Source: Oligoflexus tunisiensis
GTDB lineage: Bacteria > Bdellovibrionota_B > Oligoflexia > Oligoflexales > Oligoflexaceae
Assembly (NCBI RefSeq): GCF_001748245.1
Contig: NZ_BDFO01000001.1
Coordinates: forward strand, 3,623,208 to 3,687,207
Direction: 5' to 3'
DNA: 64,000 nt
Made by a program: the position numbers and the translations under genes. The notes beneath the pieces were generated by a model, which saw nothing but the letters and a program-made list of their open reading frames with translations, was not told the origin of the DNA and made no database searches. Of the stretch, positions 18,030 through 26,559 are shown in pieces; positions within the stretch are counted from its first letter, which is position 1; every line of letters begins with the position of its first letter.

Positions 18030-18977
18030 GTGGCGGTCAAGCATTCGAAAAGTCAGTCGGATTTTCTGCGGTCATCGCTGACCCTGGGCGTACTGTTGAT
18101 TCTGGCGATTGGTATTTTGTTTTTCATGAAGAGCAAAGGACGCCAGGATTCTCTTCTCGATAAACCAGTGGAAAGCGTGGCGACCGAGACTCCCGCCAAA
18201 AAAAGACCACGCGTGGATGTTCTGCCCAGTATTCCTCTCGACAAAGCCAGCCGCAGCACGGCACCGACCGCAGCCGTCGACACCCGACCCGAGCTTGAAG
18301 AAGGGACCGCTTTGCAGCGGGCCATGCAGCTGATCGATGGCGGACAGTGGCGTGAAGCGGAAACCATGCTGCTCGACATCCTGGCGAAGGATCCACGGAA
18401 TGAAGGCGCTCTGGTGGAGATGGCCATGCTTCTGTTGATCGACAAGCATGACAGTCGCGCAGCGCAGCCTTATTTGGAACGCGCCATCGAAGTGAATCCC
18501 GATAATGAAGCCGCGGTTCAGGAACTGCTCGGCGTTTATGAAGAGACGCATAACTGGGAACAGGGCCTCGCGTTCCTGCGTTCCATGCAGAATGATCCAC
18601 GGAAGTCGGGCTACGTTGATTATGGGATCGGCTCGGCCCTCGTCAGCATGGGGCGCTCATCCGAAGCCATTCCGTCCTTGCAAAAAGCGGTCTATGAGTA
18701 TGGTTACAAGGAATACTCAGCGCGCCAGGGTCTGGCCGACGCCCTGATCGATTCCGGTCGGATCGACGAAGGCATTCGCGAATACCAGCAGATCGTGGAT
18801 GGCCCCTATAAGCCCAATCAGGTTCGTGTCGCGAAGATTCACATCGCCTCGGCGTTGATCAAGAAGCAGCAGTATGGGGAGGCACGAGGCATTCTGCAGC
18901 CTCTGCAGGACAGCAATCCCAAGGACGAGTGGGTGGCCGCGCTGTTACGCGACATCGACAACATGCAAAAATTTTAA
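18030..18977 (+). CDS. Membrane-anchored TPR protein
   Basis: 315 residues beginning at a GTG. One N-terminal membrane helix (about 14-32) is followed by a basic, proline-containing linker and about six TPR-like helical pairs (from about 95 on, for example AQPYLERAIEVNPDNEAAVQ). It is probably a periplasmic scaffold. It starts 67 bases after batB and may take the place of the TPR protein BatC/BatE of other Bat operons, though it is not clearly homologous. Confidence 0.7.
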   Translation: MAVKHSKSQSDFLRSSLTLGVLLILAIGILFFMKSKGRQDSLLDKPVESVATETPAKKRPRVDVLPSIPLDKASRSTAPTAAVDTRPELEEGTALQRAMQLIDGGQWREAETMLLDILAKDPRNEGALVEMAMLLLIDKHDSRAAQPYLERAIEVNPDNEAAVQELLGVYEETHNWEQGLAFLRSMQNDPRKSGYVDYGIGSALVSMGRSSEAIPSLQKAVYEYGYKEYSARQGLADALIDSGRIDEGIREYQQIVDGPYKPNQVRVAKIHIASALIKKQQYGEARGILQPLQDSNPKDEWVAALLRDIDNMQKF

Positions 18978-19021
18978 GCAGAACACTCTGACGATTTCGT
19001 AAAAGTTCCAAAAAAGAATAA

Positions 19022-19145
19022 CCTCCATCCCGTTGCGGGGGTGGAGGCTTGAGGGGACCAAGGACTGAGTATTCAGCCTAGGCTACTGCAAGCAGCAGCC
19101 TCGCGAAAAGAGTCGGCACTTGGCGTCGGTCCCTTAATTTAATTT
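19022..19145 (+). ncRNA. Candidate structured RNA in a 327 bp gap
   Basis: Three stems follow one another. CCTCCA/TGGAGG (19022-19047) is a strong hairpin. GGGACC (19054) pairs with GGTCCC (19128) and closes an 80-base domain, which contains the hairpin AGGCTACTGC/GCAGCAGCCT and a CTGA/TCAG stem. A T-rich tail (TTAATTTAATTTT) follows. No gene fits here, and several GGA motifs occur in loops. It matches no riboswitch class I know. It could be the trailer of the TPR transcript or a separate small RNA or leader. Confidence 0.4.
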
Positions 19146-19304
19146 TATAAGTCGTCAATATCCCTGCCCAAGAAAGTTCCAACTCCAAAAAAGCGCTCGC
19201 AGAAACTTGAGTGCCCTCAAGCTCTTTCACGCCGTACCCTTTTGGTGCGCGGAAATTCCATGCTATCCTGGAAATAAAACAAGCAACGCCCGAGGTGTCG
19301 CTGC

Positions 19305-19979
19305 ATGGGAAAATCGTCGTCGGCTCAGAAAATGTCTCATTTGATTGCCAAAGAGGAATTGGACGTTATCTTCCTCCGGATTTTTGAATCTCTGTCTCAA
19401 TCAGCTCTGGCGGGTGCAGCAGCATGTACCGGAGCCATTTTCGAGTTGTCTGCCAACTATATGGACAAACCGGCTTTTGACTCGCTGCGTAAGTTTTATG
19501 AATTGTATTTTTCAAACACGGACATCGATAAGAAAAAAGACGAAGTCAATGCCAATGTTGATGATATTGTAAGCACACTTCAGGAACGCATGGCCGCCGG
19601 TGAAAACATCGACGGGGCCTCGGGCGTGGATGACAACGAGGACCTGAGGCGTCAAAGGCTCAGTCTGTCCGCGGTGCAGAAGCAGCTCGAAGGTCTGATC
19701 GTTCTCGACAGCGGGATCAAGGAGCAGGTGCTGCCTGCGCTGGCCTCCATGCAGTTCGAGGATGCCATCCGTCAGCGTCTGGCGCATGTGGTGCATTCCT
19801 GGTGGAAGGTCGGCGACGTACTGCACAAGGATTTGAATCCCAACCAGCTCGAGGACGTGGCCCGGGACCTTGCCAAGGTTCTTTCGTCCGTGGATGAAAC
19901 CAAGACCTTTTATGAACTGGTATTGAATGAGAAGCCGCCCGAGGGGCAGGATCAGCGTTCCATCTTTATCGAGTTTTAA
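19305..19979 (+). CDS. CheZ-like helical protein, first of a pair
   Basis: 224 residues, all helical. Near residue 148 is MQFEDAIRQRLAHV, which resembles the active-site helix of CheZ phosphatases (acid and Gln spaced by four). A long coiled region precedes it and an acidic insert lies near 95-110. If the resemblance is real it would remove phosphate from a receiver such as CheY. No che genes are in the window. The next gene starts 17 bases downstream and carries the same motif, so they are likely an operon. Confidence 0.5.
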   Translation: MGKSSSAQKMSHLIAKEELDVIFLRIFESLSQSALAGAAACTGAIFELSANYMDKPAFDSLRKFYELYFSNTDIDKKKDEVNANVDDIVSTLQERMAAGENIDGASGVDDNEDLRRQRLSLSAVQKQLEGLIVLDSGIKEQVLPALASMQFEDAIRQRLAHVVHSWWKVGDVLHKDLNPNQLEDVARDLAKVLSSVDETKTFYELVLNEKPPEGQDQRSIFIEF

Positions 19980-19996
19980 CAGATCAGGAGTTTCGG

Positions 19997-20542
19997 ATGT
20001 CGCTTACGATCGATCAGCTGGTGGAACGCCTGCACGTCTTCAGTCAGAAAACACTGGAATGGTGTGCGAAGGAATCAGAAACCTCGACCGCGCGGGTGAC
20101 GGAAGCCATTGACCTGCTTTTGCAGAACACCGCTCGCGTTTCGCAGATCTCGGCCGAGAGCCTGGCCGCCATCCAGGGCCTGCAGAAGGCGATCACGGTG
20201 CGTTTGGGGGACAGAAGCCGGGAAAACTTTGTGGCCCTGATCAAAAATCTTGAAGCGCTGGCGGGTGAGCACGAGGAAGTGCAAAACGTGATACAGCCGA
20301 TCATCCAGGCCCTCCAGTTTCAGGACAAACTGCGGCAGAATCTGGAAAACGCCGTGCGCATGCTGCCGGCGTGGATTGAATTCCGCAAAAACCTGCCCAT
20401 GCAGATCACACCGGAAAAATTGCAGGAGTTCGGCAAGGTCCTCATGTCCAAGACCACCATGATTTCGGAGCGCGATGTGATCCGGGCTCATATCGATGGT
20501 CTGGCCCTTGAACCCGAAGTCGCTTCCGTCGTGATGTTCTAA
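19997..20542 (+). CDS. CheZ-like helical protein, second of a pair
   Basis: 181 residues, helical, with IQALQFQDKLRQNLENAV near residue 104, again like the CheZ helix (Q-F-Q-D-x-x-R-Q). The two proteins share only this motif and the general fold, not the rest. GATCAGGAG precedes the ATG by 6 bases. Its last 4 bases overlap the end of the convergent recombinase gene. Function as a chemotaxis or receiver phosphatase is inference. Confidence 0.5.
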   Translation: MSLTIDQLVERLHVFSQKTLEWCAKESETSTARVTEAIDLLLQNTARVSQISAESLAAIQGLQKAITVRLGDRSRENFVALIKNLEALAGEHEEVQNVIQPIIQALQFQDKLRQNLENAVRMLPAWIEFRKNLPMQITPEKLQEFGKVLMSKTTMISERDVIRAHIDGLALEPEVASVVMF

Positions 20543-21162
20543 TCATCGATCGCGGCGGCCGTATCCTCCTGGGCCGCCTTGTACACCAGACCATAACTGA
20601 CATCCAGCTGCTGAGCGATCGCGCGAAAACTCCGCCCTTCCTTGCGCAGGGTTTGGACGCGTTCGCGCAGTTCCGGCGAAATCTTGCTGGGCGCTCCGAG
20701 TTTCACCCCGCGCTGGCGGGCCGCTTCGAGGCCGGCCTTCACGCGGGTCACGATGGTTTGGCGTTCGATCTCGGCGATTTCCGCAAAAGCCGCGAGCATA
20801 GTCCGACGAAAGGGATTTTCGTGACCGAGGTTGAGCACGGGCTGGGTCACGGAAATAAAACCCACCCCGACTTCATCGAGGGCGAGCAGCGTGCGAATCG
20901 CTTCCGTCGCATTCCTGCTGAAACGATCGAGGCGATACACCACGATCGTGTCTATTTTTTGAGCCTGCGCCGCAGCCAGCAGAGCCTGGTAGCCCGGACG
21001 GGTGCTGTCGGTTCCGCTGAGCCCTTCATCTTCAAAGATGTGAACGCGTTTCGGCTGACGGCTGGGATCCAGGCGGGCCAGCCAGTCTTCCACTGTATGT
21101 TTCTGGCTTTCCAGGTCCTGCTTGTCGGTGGAAACACGATAATAAATGCCGATTGATTTCAT
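20539..21162 (-). CDS. Serine recombinase of the resolvase/invertase family
   Basis: 207 residues. The catalytic domain has Ser11 in YYRVSTDKQD, the YRLDRFSRN motif and the E-helix EIAEIERQTIVTRV; a helix-turn-helix (SFRAIAQQLDVSYGLVYKA) forms the C-terminus. Such enzymes cut and rejoin DNA at short crossover sites through a 5'-phosphoserine link. A close relative is encoded at 28651 in the opposite direction; both point outward from the 7.5 kb between them. The ATG used here is preceded by GGAAGGAACC; the longer upstream frame overlaps the next gene's lead-in. Confidence 0.9.
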   Translation of the reverse strand: MKSIGIYYRVSTDKQDLESQKHTVEDWLARLDPSRQPKRVHIFEDEGLSGTDSTRPGYQALLAAAQAQKIDTIVVYRLDRFSRNATEAIRTLLALDEVGVGFISVTQPVLNLGHENPFRRTMLAAFAEIAEIERQTIVTRVKAGLEAARQRGVKLGAPSKISPELRERVQTLRKEGRSFRAIAQQLDVSYGLVYKAAQEDTAAAIDD

Positions 21163-21295
21163 TTCGACCAGGTTCCTTCCTTGGCTGCCGATCGTCTGGG
21201 TGATCTTAGCCTGGCTTGGGCTCGGCAGCAAGTTCCTCAACTCTTTGCACTATCTGCCGATGGGAAGCCGAACACCTGGCGTGAGGTTGGGATTG

Positions 21296-22582
21296 ATGCT
21301 GCGACTTTGCCACCTGCTCATGATCCTTTTGGGATTGGGGTCCGCCCTGGTTCCATTGCAGGCGGAAGTTTTTCCGCTGGATATGGGACGGGTCGGGCAT
21401 CAGGTGGGAACCCTGGATGTGGCTCGCGATGCCGGCTTCCAGAACATACTGGTGTCCTTCAAGCTGGGTGACAAACAGGAATATCTGGTCAATTTCCCGG
21501 AAACGGCTGTCTATTATGTGCGCGTGCGGCAGCAGGGGACGGTGGTGTGGCAGGAGGCGATCGTGGCTCTGCTTGCCAATTCGGATGCCACCCGTCGGCC
21601 GCGCCTCGATTGGATCAGTGTCCCCCAGGCGGTGCGCTATCGGCTCTGGCTGGGGCGTTATCCTCTGCGGACCCGCTGGTTTGAAACCCAGGGACTGGCG
21701 GCTCACCTGACGAAGGTCGGGGCGCCCTGGCTCATTCGTCTGCGCGGAATCACGGCCCACGGGGAACTCGTTCCGGTTCCGGAGCTGCGCTTTCAGTGGG
21801 TGCCGGCGACCTGGGGCAGACCGGCTCCGGTCACTCCCAAGGAACCCGAAATCTTCATTGATCTGAGTGCGCCTGATGACGACCAGGTGGTTTATGAGCC
21901 CGACGACAAGGATCTTCTCAGCGGCCCGGATGAAGGTCCCATGAGCTCGTTTGTCGCGCGCAGCATGCCTTCGAACCTGCCGCCTCTGGTGCGGAAACAT
22001 GAAGTCCTCGTGTGGTTCCGTTATCTGCGCGAGGAATTCAGCATTGATAAAAAGGATCGTTTCGAAGCGGAACCCAGCTCGGGCCTGGGAACGGGCGCGG
22101 CCGGCCGGTATTATCTGGCGCCGAATCTGCTTCTTTCCGGAGCCATCGACACGCACGCGACCCTTACCGACTATGAAGCGGGCGGCACGCAGGCGCCTAA
22201 TACGGAACAGAAACGCATTCGTCTGCACGTGGCCCTTGGTCTCGATCTGCTGAATACCCATATCCGGACGACCGACTGGTCGTTGAATCTTGGACCGGTT
22301 GCCGGCCTTGTCCAGATGCCACTCCAGCAGAACGAGCAGAAGTTCACCGACTACGGTCTTCACATCGCAGGTCACTACCATCCATCCCGCGTGGGACTGT
22401 CCATTCTGTTTCTCAAGAGCGGCAGTCGCGAGATCGACAGCTCCTGGATCGCACCCTGGACCATCTGGTCGATGCAGCCCTTCCTCGGCGCCTATCTTTA
22501 CAATACCCGGCACTCGGCTGGTGTTGTCACGGGGCACTTTGAAGAGAGTGGTCTCCGCTTTGGTTTGGAGCGCGATTTCTAA
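21296..22582 (+). CDS. Secreted protein with a probable C-terminal beta-barrel
   Basis: 428 residues with a signal peptide (MLRLCHLLMILLGLGSALV..., cleavage near LQA). An N-terminal beta-rich domain (about 25-190) is followed by an acidic Pro-rich linker (about 200-260) and a C-terminal half with the alternating, aromatic-ended strands of an outer-membrane barrel, ending in Phe. The selected ATG has GAGG upstream; the long open frame before it is not needed. The gene is divergent from the recombinase, with 133 bases between starts. No named family is recognised. Confidence 0.6.
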   Translation: MLRLCHLLMILLGLGSALVPLQAEVFPLDMGRVGHQVGTLDVARDAGFQNILVSFKLGDKQEYLVNFPETAVYYVRVRQQGTVVWQEAIVALLANSDATRRPRLDWISVPQAVRYRLWLGRYPLRTRWFETQGLAAHLTKVGAPWLIRLRGITAHGELVPVPELRFQWVPATWGRPAPVTPKEPEIFIDLSAPDDDQVVYEPDDKDLLSGPDEGPMSSFVARSMPSNLPPLVRKHEVLVWFRYLREEFSIDKKDRFEAEPSSGLGTGAAGRYYLAPNLLLSGAIDTHATLTDYEAGGTQAPNTEQKRIRLHVALGLDLLNTHIRTTDWSLNLGPVAGLVQMPLQQNEQKFTDYGLHIAGHYHPSRVGLSILFLKSGSREIDSSWIAPWTIWSMQPFLGAYLYNTRHSAGVVTGHFEESGLRFGLERDF

Positions 22583-22627
22583 ACTTATGTTACAATGGGG
22601 GGAAAGCTTGCGGGGTAGGTGAGAACT

Positions 22628-23407
22628 ATGAGTCGTTACACTCCTTCCGGTGAAATAACGGATCCAGCCATCATACGCACGATCATCTCCGACCTTGCCG
22701 ACCAGCGCGCGGACGGTATCATTCGACCCGTTCAGGAGCGTAAGTTGGGCGTGCGCTTTACCTTTGGTGATACCTTTTTCAATTCCCGGCCGCCCTGTTT
22801 TGTCCTCGGCAGCATCTCGGACCACGGCCTTGCGCGTCTGCAGACCCACACGGACCTGATCGTGGAAGTCTTCGGCACGGACAAGCGCATCGCCTTCACC
22901 TGTTCGGTGCTGCAGCTTACGCCGGCCGGGGTTTACGTGACCCTGCCTCTGACTCTCTCCAAAGCCGAAAGACGCATCGCGCAGCGCTTCAAGACCTCGG
23001 ATGACCGTTTGCCTTTCGTGGATCCGAAGGCCTGGGAAGTCGATCCCAATGATATCGCCGCACCTCCGGTCTTTGGCCTCTATATGCCTTTGTCCAGCTG
23101 GGCTTCGGTCAGCGATATCAGTTTTGGTGGCGTCTGCGTGGAAACGCGGTTTCCCGCGCTGCTCAACTGGGTGGAAGCCAATCCAACCTGCACCCGCGCG
23201 CAGCTGATTTTTCCCATGATGAAACCCATTCCGATCGGTCTCGAATTGCGCTGGACCAAGCGGATTCGGGAACGCACCACCAGTTCGGAAGCCGGTTATT
23301 CGATTCAAAAATATAAGATGGGGATGGCCTTTCTCAACCCTCCTCGCGAATTCATGCTGGAAGTCGGACGCTTTATCAAAGAGCTGCAAATGGGCAACGC
23401 TGTCTAG
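22628..23407 (+). CDS. YcgR-type PilZ protein
   Basis: 259 residues with a two-domain plan: an N-terminal YcgR-N-like beta domain (about 25-115) and a C-terminal PilZ domain with RIAQR (RxxxR, near residue 117) and DISFGG ([D/N]xSxxG, near residue 161). It is expected to bind c-di-GMP and act on a partner such as the flagellar motor or a regulator. It leads a three-gene run with short gaps (9 and 3 bases) to the pseudo-receiver/TPR and zinc hydrolase genes. Confidence 0.8.
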   Translation: MSRYTPSGEITDPAIIRTIISDLADQRADGIIRPVQERKLGVRFTFGDTFFNSRPPCFVLGSISDHGLARLQTHTDLIVEVFGTDKRIAFTCSVLQLTPAGVYVTLPLTLSKAERRIAQRFKTSDDRLPFVDPKAWEVDPNDIAAPPVFGLYMPLSSWASVSDISFGGVCVETRFPALLNWVEANPTCTRAQLIFPMMKPIPIGLELRWTKRIRERTTSSEAGYSIQKYKMGMAFLNPPREFMLEVGRFIKELQMGNAV

Positions 23408-23416
23408 GGGGCGCAC

Positions 23417-24586
23417 GTGGGTATTCGCATCAAGAAGCAGGCGGAAACCTGGGAAAATCGCTGGGCGGTGGCTTACAGCACCAGCCAGCGGGCGATCGGT
23501 ATCGAACTCAAGGATATCCTGTCGAAGCGCGAGTGGAAGATCATTGATACGACCAACTCGGAAGAGGCCGCCTTTGCCAATACCGCCATCGGCAAAGCTT
23601 CGATGCTGATCCTGGATGATACCGACCAGGATCCCGCCGCCATCATTCAAAGGGAACAGCTCTTTCATCAGGTCGCATGCATCACACCGACTTTGATCAT
23701 TTGCTCGCAGCATAACGGGACGGATTTCAAATGCATGGCCAGCATGGGCGAACCTGTGATGGTGCCGAAGCCCATTTCGCCGAAAACTCTGCTCGAAGGC
23801 ATGGATCAACTCTGCGAGAAATGGTCGCAGGGATACCTTGTGGACGTGCGGCGGGCTGCGGCGAAGATGGCGGAAGGCCAGATGCAGACCGGCTTTCGTA
23901 TCCTGACCGAGATTGTTCAGAGCGGCCAGAAGGCTCCGATCGCAGCGTCCGCGCTGGCGCTTTATTATCGCCGGCAGGACGATATCAAGATGACCGAAAA
24001 ACTGCTGGTTTCGGCCATCAAACAGGGCATTTTTGAAATGTCCATCATTCTGCCTTTGATCGATCTTTATCTTTACTCCGGCGCGCCGAAGCTGGCTCTG
24101 CGCTTGATTGAAATGGCCTTTGAGCGATTCAACAAGCCCAACTTCCTGTGCGTGGACGCGGTGCAGGCTCTTATCATGCTCAATCGCATCAAGGAGTGCA
24201 TTCCTTATCTGCAGCAGTTGATCGACAACAATTACTTTCCCGAAGTCGCGCGCCAGTATTTGCCGCGGCTTTTCTATTCCAGTGGCGAGCTGGAGGCTTT
24301 TGACAAGGCCATCAAGTATCGTCCGGAAAGATTTGACGAATATCAGCGCGCCTGGCATCTTTTAGCAGATGAGGACGCTGAGCGGCGGAAGCAGCAGTAT
24401 GAGGCTCAGGCCCAGCTGCGCAAACAGGCCGCGCGTCAGGATAAAAAGGACAAGGAAAAAGAAAAAGAGGCTGTCGAGGAAGTCGTTCCGGTCAAACGCG
24501 ACAAGAAGAGCAACCAGCCTCTTGGCTTTGGTCCGGTGGGCAAACCCCTGTTTCAGGATGATGGCAAAACCTCAGTGGATGGATAA
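23417..24586 (+). CDS. Pseudo-receiver with TPR-like repeats
   Basis: 389 residues. The first 130 resemble a receiver fold (a LILDDTDQD strand, a PKPISPKTL end like the conserved Lys-Pro), but no clean phospho-Asp and acidic pair are visible. Residues 140-320 form TPR-like helical pairs. The C-terminus (325-375) is a Lys/Glu-rich coiled or disordered tail. It begins at a GTG 9 bases after the PilZ gene. It may be an adaptor linking the c-di-GMP protein to others; this is inferred from gene order only. Confidence 0.6.
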   Translation: MGIRIKKQAETWENRWAVAYSTSQRAIGIELKDILSKREWKIIDTTNSEEAAFANTAIGKASMLILDDTDQDPAAIIQREQLFHQVACITPTLIICSQHNGTDFKCMASMGEPVMVPKPISPKTLLEGMDQLCEKWSQGYLVDVRRAAAKMAEGQMQTGFRILTEIVQSGQKAPIAASALALYYRRQDDIKMTEKLLVSAIKQGIFEMSIILPLIDLYLYSGAPKLALRLIEMAFERFNKPNFLCVDAVQALIMLNRIKECIPYLQQLIDNNYFPEVARQYLPRLFYSSGELEAFDKAIKYRPERFDEYQRAWHLLADEDAERRKQQYEAQAQLRKQAARQDKKDKEKEKEAVEEVVPVKRDKKSNQPLGFGPVGKPLFQDDGKTSVDG

Positions 24587-24589
24587 GTC

Positions 24590-25642
24590 GTGAGCGAACA
24601 AGCGACGGGAGACGAGGTCAGCCCCGAGTCGACACCGTTTGTGATATCCGGGCATACCATCAAACGCGGCGAACGCAAGAAGATCCATTTAAAGATCGGC
24701 AAGCTTTACGACAACACCGATATCAATATTCCGGTTGAAGTCATCCGCGGCAAGCTGGACGGTCCGACGCTTTTTGTGTCCGCGGCCGTTCACGGTGATG
24801 AATTGAACGGCGTGGAAATCTGCAAGCGTCTTCTGGATCTCAGGCAGCTCAAGGATATTTCCGGTACGCTGCTGGTGATTCCGATCGTCAATGTCTTCGG
24901 ATTTAACAATCTTTCCCGCTACCTGCCGGACCGCCGGGACCTCAATCGGTCCTTTCCCGGTTCGCCGAATGGATCGCTGGCCTCGCGCCTGGCTTATGTG
25001 TTCATGACCGAGATCGTGTCGAAGGCCACGCACGGGATTGATCTGCATACCGGGGCCGTGCATCGGCGAAATCTGGCGCAGATTCGGGCTGATATTGATC
25101 ATCAGGAAACGCTGGAATTGGCGGAAGCGTTTGGCATTCCGGTGATCATCAAATCCAACGTCCGCGACGGTTCCTTGCGACAGGCGGTTTTGGAACGCGA
25201 TGTCCCGATGCTGCTCTTTGAAGGCGGCGAGGCTTTGCGTTTTGATGATCGTGTGATCAAGGTGGCTCTCGATGGGATCGTGTCCGTCATGTACAAGATC
25301 GGAATGCTCGATCTTCAAAAGCGGCCGCCGCGCCTCTCGCAAACCGAAAAGAAGCCCTTCATTGCCAAGAGCAGCTACTGGATCCGCGCCACCCGCAGCG
25401 GGATCATTCGCCTGCTCGCCCGCATCGGGAAGCATGTGCATAAGGATGAAGTGATCGGCGTGATCTCCGATCCCTACGGCGACGAAATCGAAACCGTCCG
25501 CACCCGGGTCGAAGGCATCGTGATCTGTGCCTCGATGCTGCCCGTGGTGCACGAGGGGGACGCGCTGTTTCATATTGCGACGTTTCACGAACCGGAGAAA
25601 GTGGAGGAGTCGCTCGCGGATCTCGATGAGCTGGCGCTCTGA
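24590..25642 (+). CDS. AstE/AspA-like zinc hydrolase
   Basis: 350 residues of the succinylglutamate desuccinylase/aspartoacylase family. Zinc-binding residues are in VHGDELNG (HxxE) and IDLHTG; RDLNRSFPG is the substrate-binding Arg region. The C-terminal 90 residues resemble the biotinyl-like barrel seen in many members (GKHVHKDEVIGVISDP...). They hydrolyse an amide bond of an acylated amino acid; the substrate is unknown. It starts with a GTG 3 bases after the previous stop. The last codons are copied downstream as part of a tandem repeat. Confidence 0.8.
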   Translation: MSEQATGDEVSPESTPFVISGHTIKRGERKKIHLKIGKLYDNTDINIPVEVIRGKLDGPTLFVSAAVHGDELNGVEICKRLLDLRQLKDISGTLLVIPIVNVFGFNNLSRYLPDRRDLNRSFPGSPNGSLASRLAYVFMTEIVSKATHGIDLHTGAVHRRNLAQIRADIDHQETLELAEAFGIPVIIKSNVRDGSLRQAVLERDVPMLLFEGGEALRFDDRVIKVALDGIVSVMYKIGMLDLQKRPPRLSQTEKKPFIAKSSYWIRATRSGIIRLLARIGKHVHKDEVIGVISDPYGDEIETVRTRVEGIVICASMLPVVHEGDALFHIATFHEPEKVEESLADLDELAL

Positions 25643-25806
25643 TACCACCCCCGGCGCCGCCGCGGACCTCATGAGCTGGCGCTCTGATACCACCCCCGGC
25701 GCCGCCGCGGGTCACGATGAGCTGGCGCTCTGAGACCGGTTCCTACTCCCCCGCGGGTCACGATGAGCTGGCTCTCTGACTCCACCCCTGGCTCCCCCGC
25801 GCGTCA
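25625..25806. repeat. Tandem repeat, 45-46 bp unit, 4 copies, starting in a coding end
   Basis: Copies begin at 25625, 25670, 25716 and 25762, each with GATGAGCTGGCGCTCTGA (one altered base in some) followed by a C-rich stretch. The first copy contains the last five codons and stop of the hydrolase gene, so three extra copies of its DELAL-stop end lie downstream. The fourth copy is the most diverged. Confidence 0.9.
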
Positions 25807-25894
25807 TCTCCTGCAGATACAAGCTTTACCGCGCTGGCTCTTTCATGTGACCAGTTGTATAATAGGCATATTCTTCACACGAATTGAGGGATTT

Positions 25895-26515
25895 ATGCCG
25901 CGTGCTAAGCTCTTAGCTGGCTGTTTGCTCCTGGGATTGATTGCCTGCAAGCACCCGAGTGGTGAGAATTCCACCACCACGAACCTCTATGGAACAGATG
26001 ATCCCTCGAGCGTCCTGCCCTCGAATCGCAATGTGGAAGTGAACATGGACATGCCTGATCTTCCAGTCCGTCAGGCCTGGGTGCAGGGTGGCAAGGCCCT
26101 TGAAGTCCACCGTTCGGCCACGTGTCCGACCGAAAACTCCGAGGAAACAGTCGGGGAAGGCGGCGGCTGCGGCAACGAAACCACCTATCGCTTCATTCGG
26201 CAAAGCCGCGAACTGGCACTCAGCTCCTGCCGTTGCAGCTCCAATCTCATCGAAAAGAAGATCACGCTTTCCCCGGCTCAGGTCCAGGAATTGGATAAAT
26301 TTGTAGGGACGCTGGAAATGGTGTCCGGCCCGCAGCTCGTCTGCCCCCCGGATTCAGCGGCCACCGACTGGGAATTGATCATCGAGAGCGCGGATTCGGT
26401 CCCCCAGATCTTTCCCGTCGCGCTGTGTGGAACGAGCGTAAGACAGGCCGGCAAGATCAATGTGCAATCGTTTCAGGCTCTGTACGAATACCTGAAAAAA
26501 TCCCTGCCGGAATAA
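25895..26515 (+). CDS. Hypothetical lipoprotein
   Basis: 206 residues with a type II signal peptide and lipobox LIAC (Cys near residue 18). The mature part has eight or more Cys residues, several in a C-x-C or Gly-Gly-Cys setting, and is otherwise of unknown fold. GAGGG precedes the ATG, and a TATAAT box at 25858-25863 is a possible -10. The bidirectional-looking terminator after it belongs mainly to the convergent gene. Function unknown. Confidence 0.65.
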   Translation: MPRAKLLAGCLLLGLIACKHPSGENSTTTNLYGTDDPSSVLPSNRNVEVNMDMPDLPVRQAWVQGGKALEVHRSATCPTENSEETVGEGGGCGNETTYRFIRQSRELALSSCRCSSNLIEKKITLSPAQVQELDKFVGTLEMVSGPQLVCPPDSAATDWELIIESADSVPQIFPVALCGTSVRQAGKINVQSFQALYEYLKKSLPE

Positions 26516-26543
26516 AAAAAGGACCGACTCTTTCCGTCGGTCC
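26514..26543 (-). terminator. Rho-independent terminator shared by two convergent genes
   Basis: GGACCGAC and GTCGGTCC form an 8-pair stem. Seven A residues on the left become the T run for the minus-strand OmpA-type gene whose stop lies 17 bases away. Confidence 0.8.
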
Positions 26544-26559
26544 CATCCCAAGCTGAAAA

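Noticed and set aside
21206..24358. A 1050-codon open frame on the minus strand
   Set aside because: It runs antisense to the barrel-protein, PilZ and pseudo-receiver genes, which have family motifs and ribosome binding sites. It is a by-product of GC-rich codon use.
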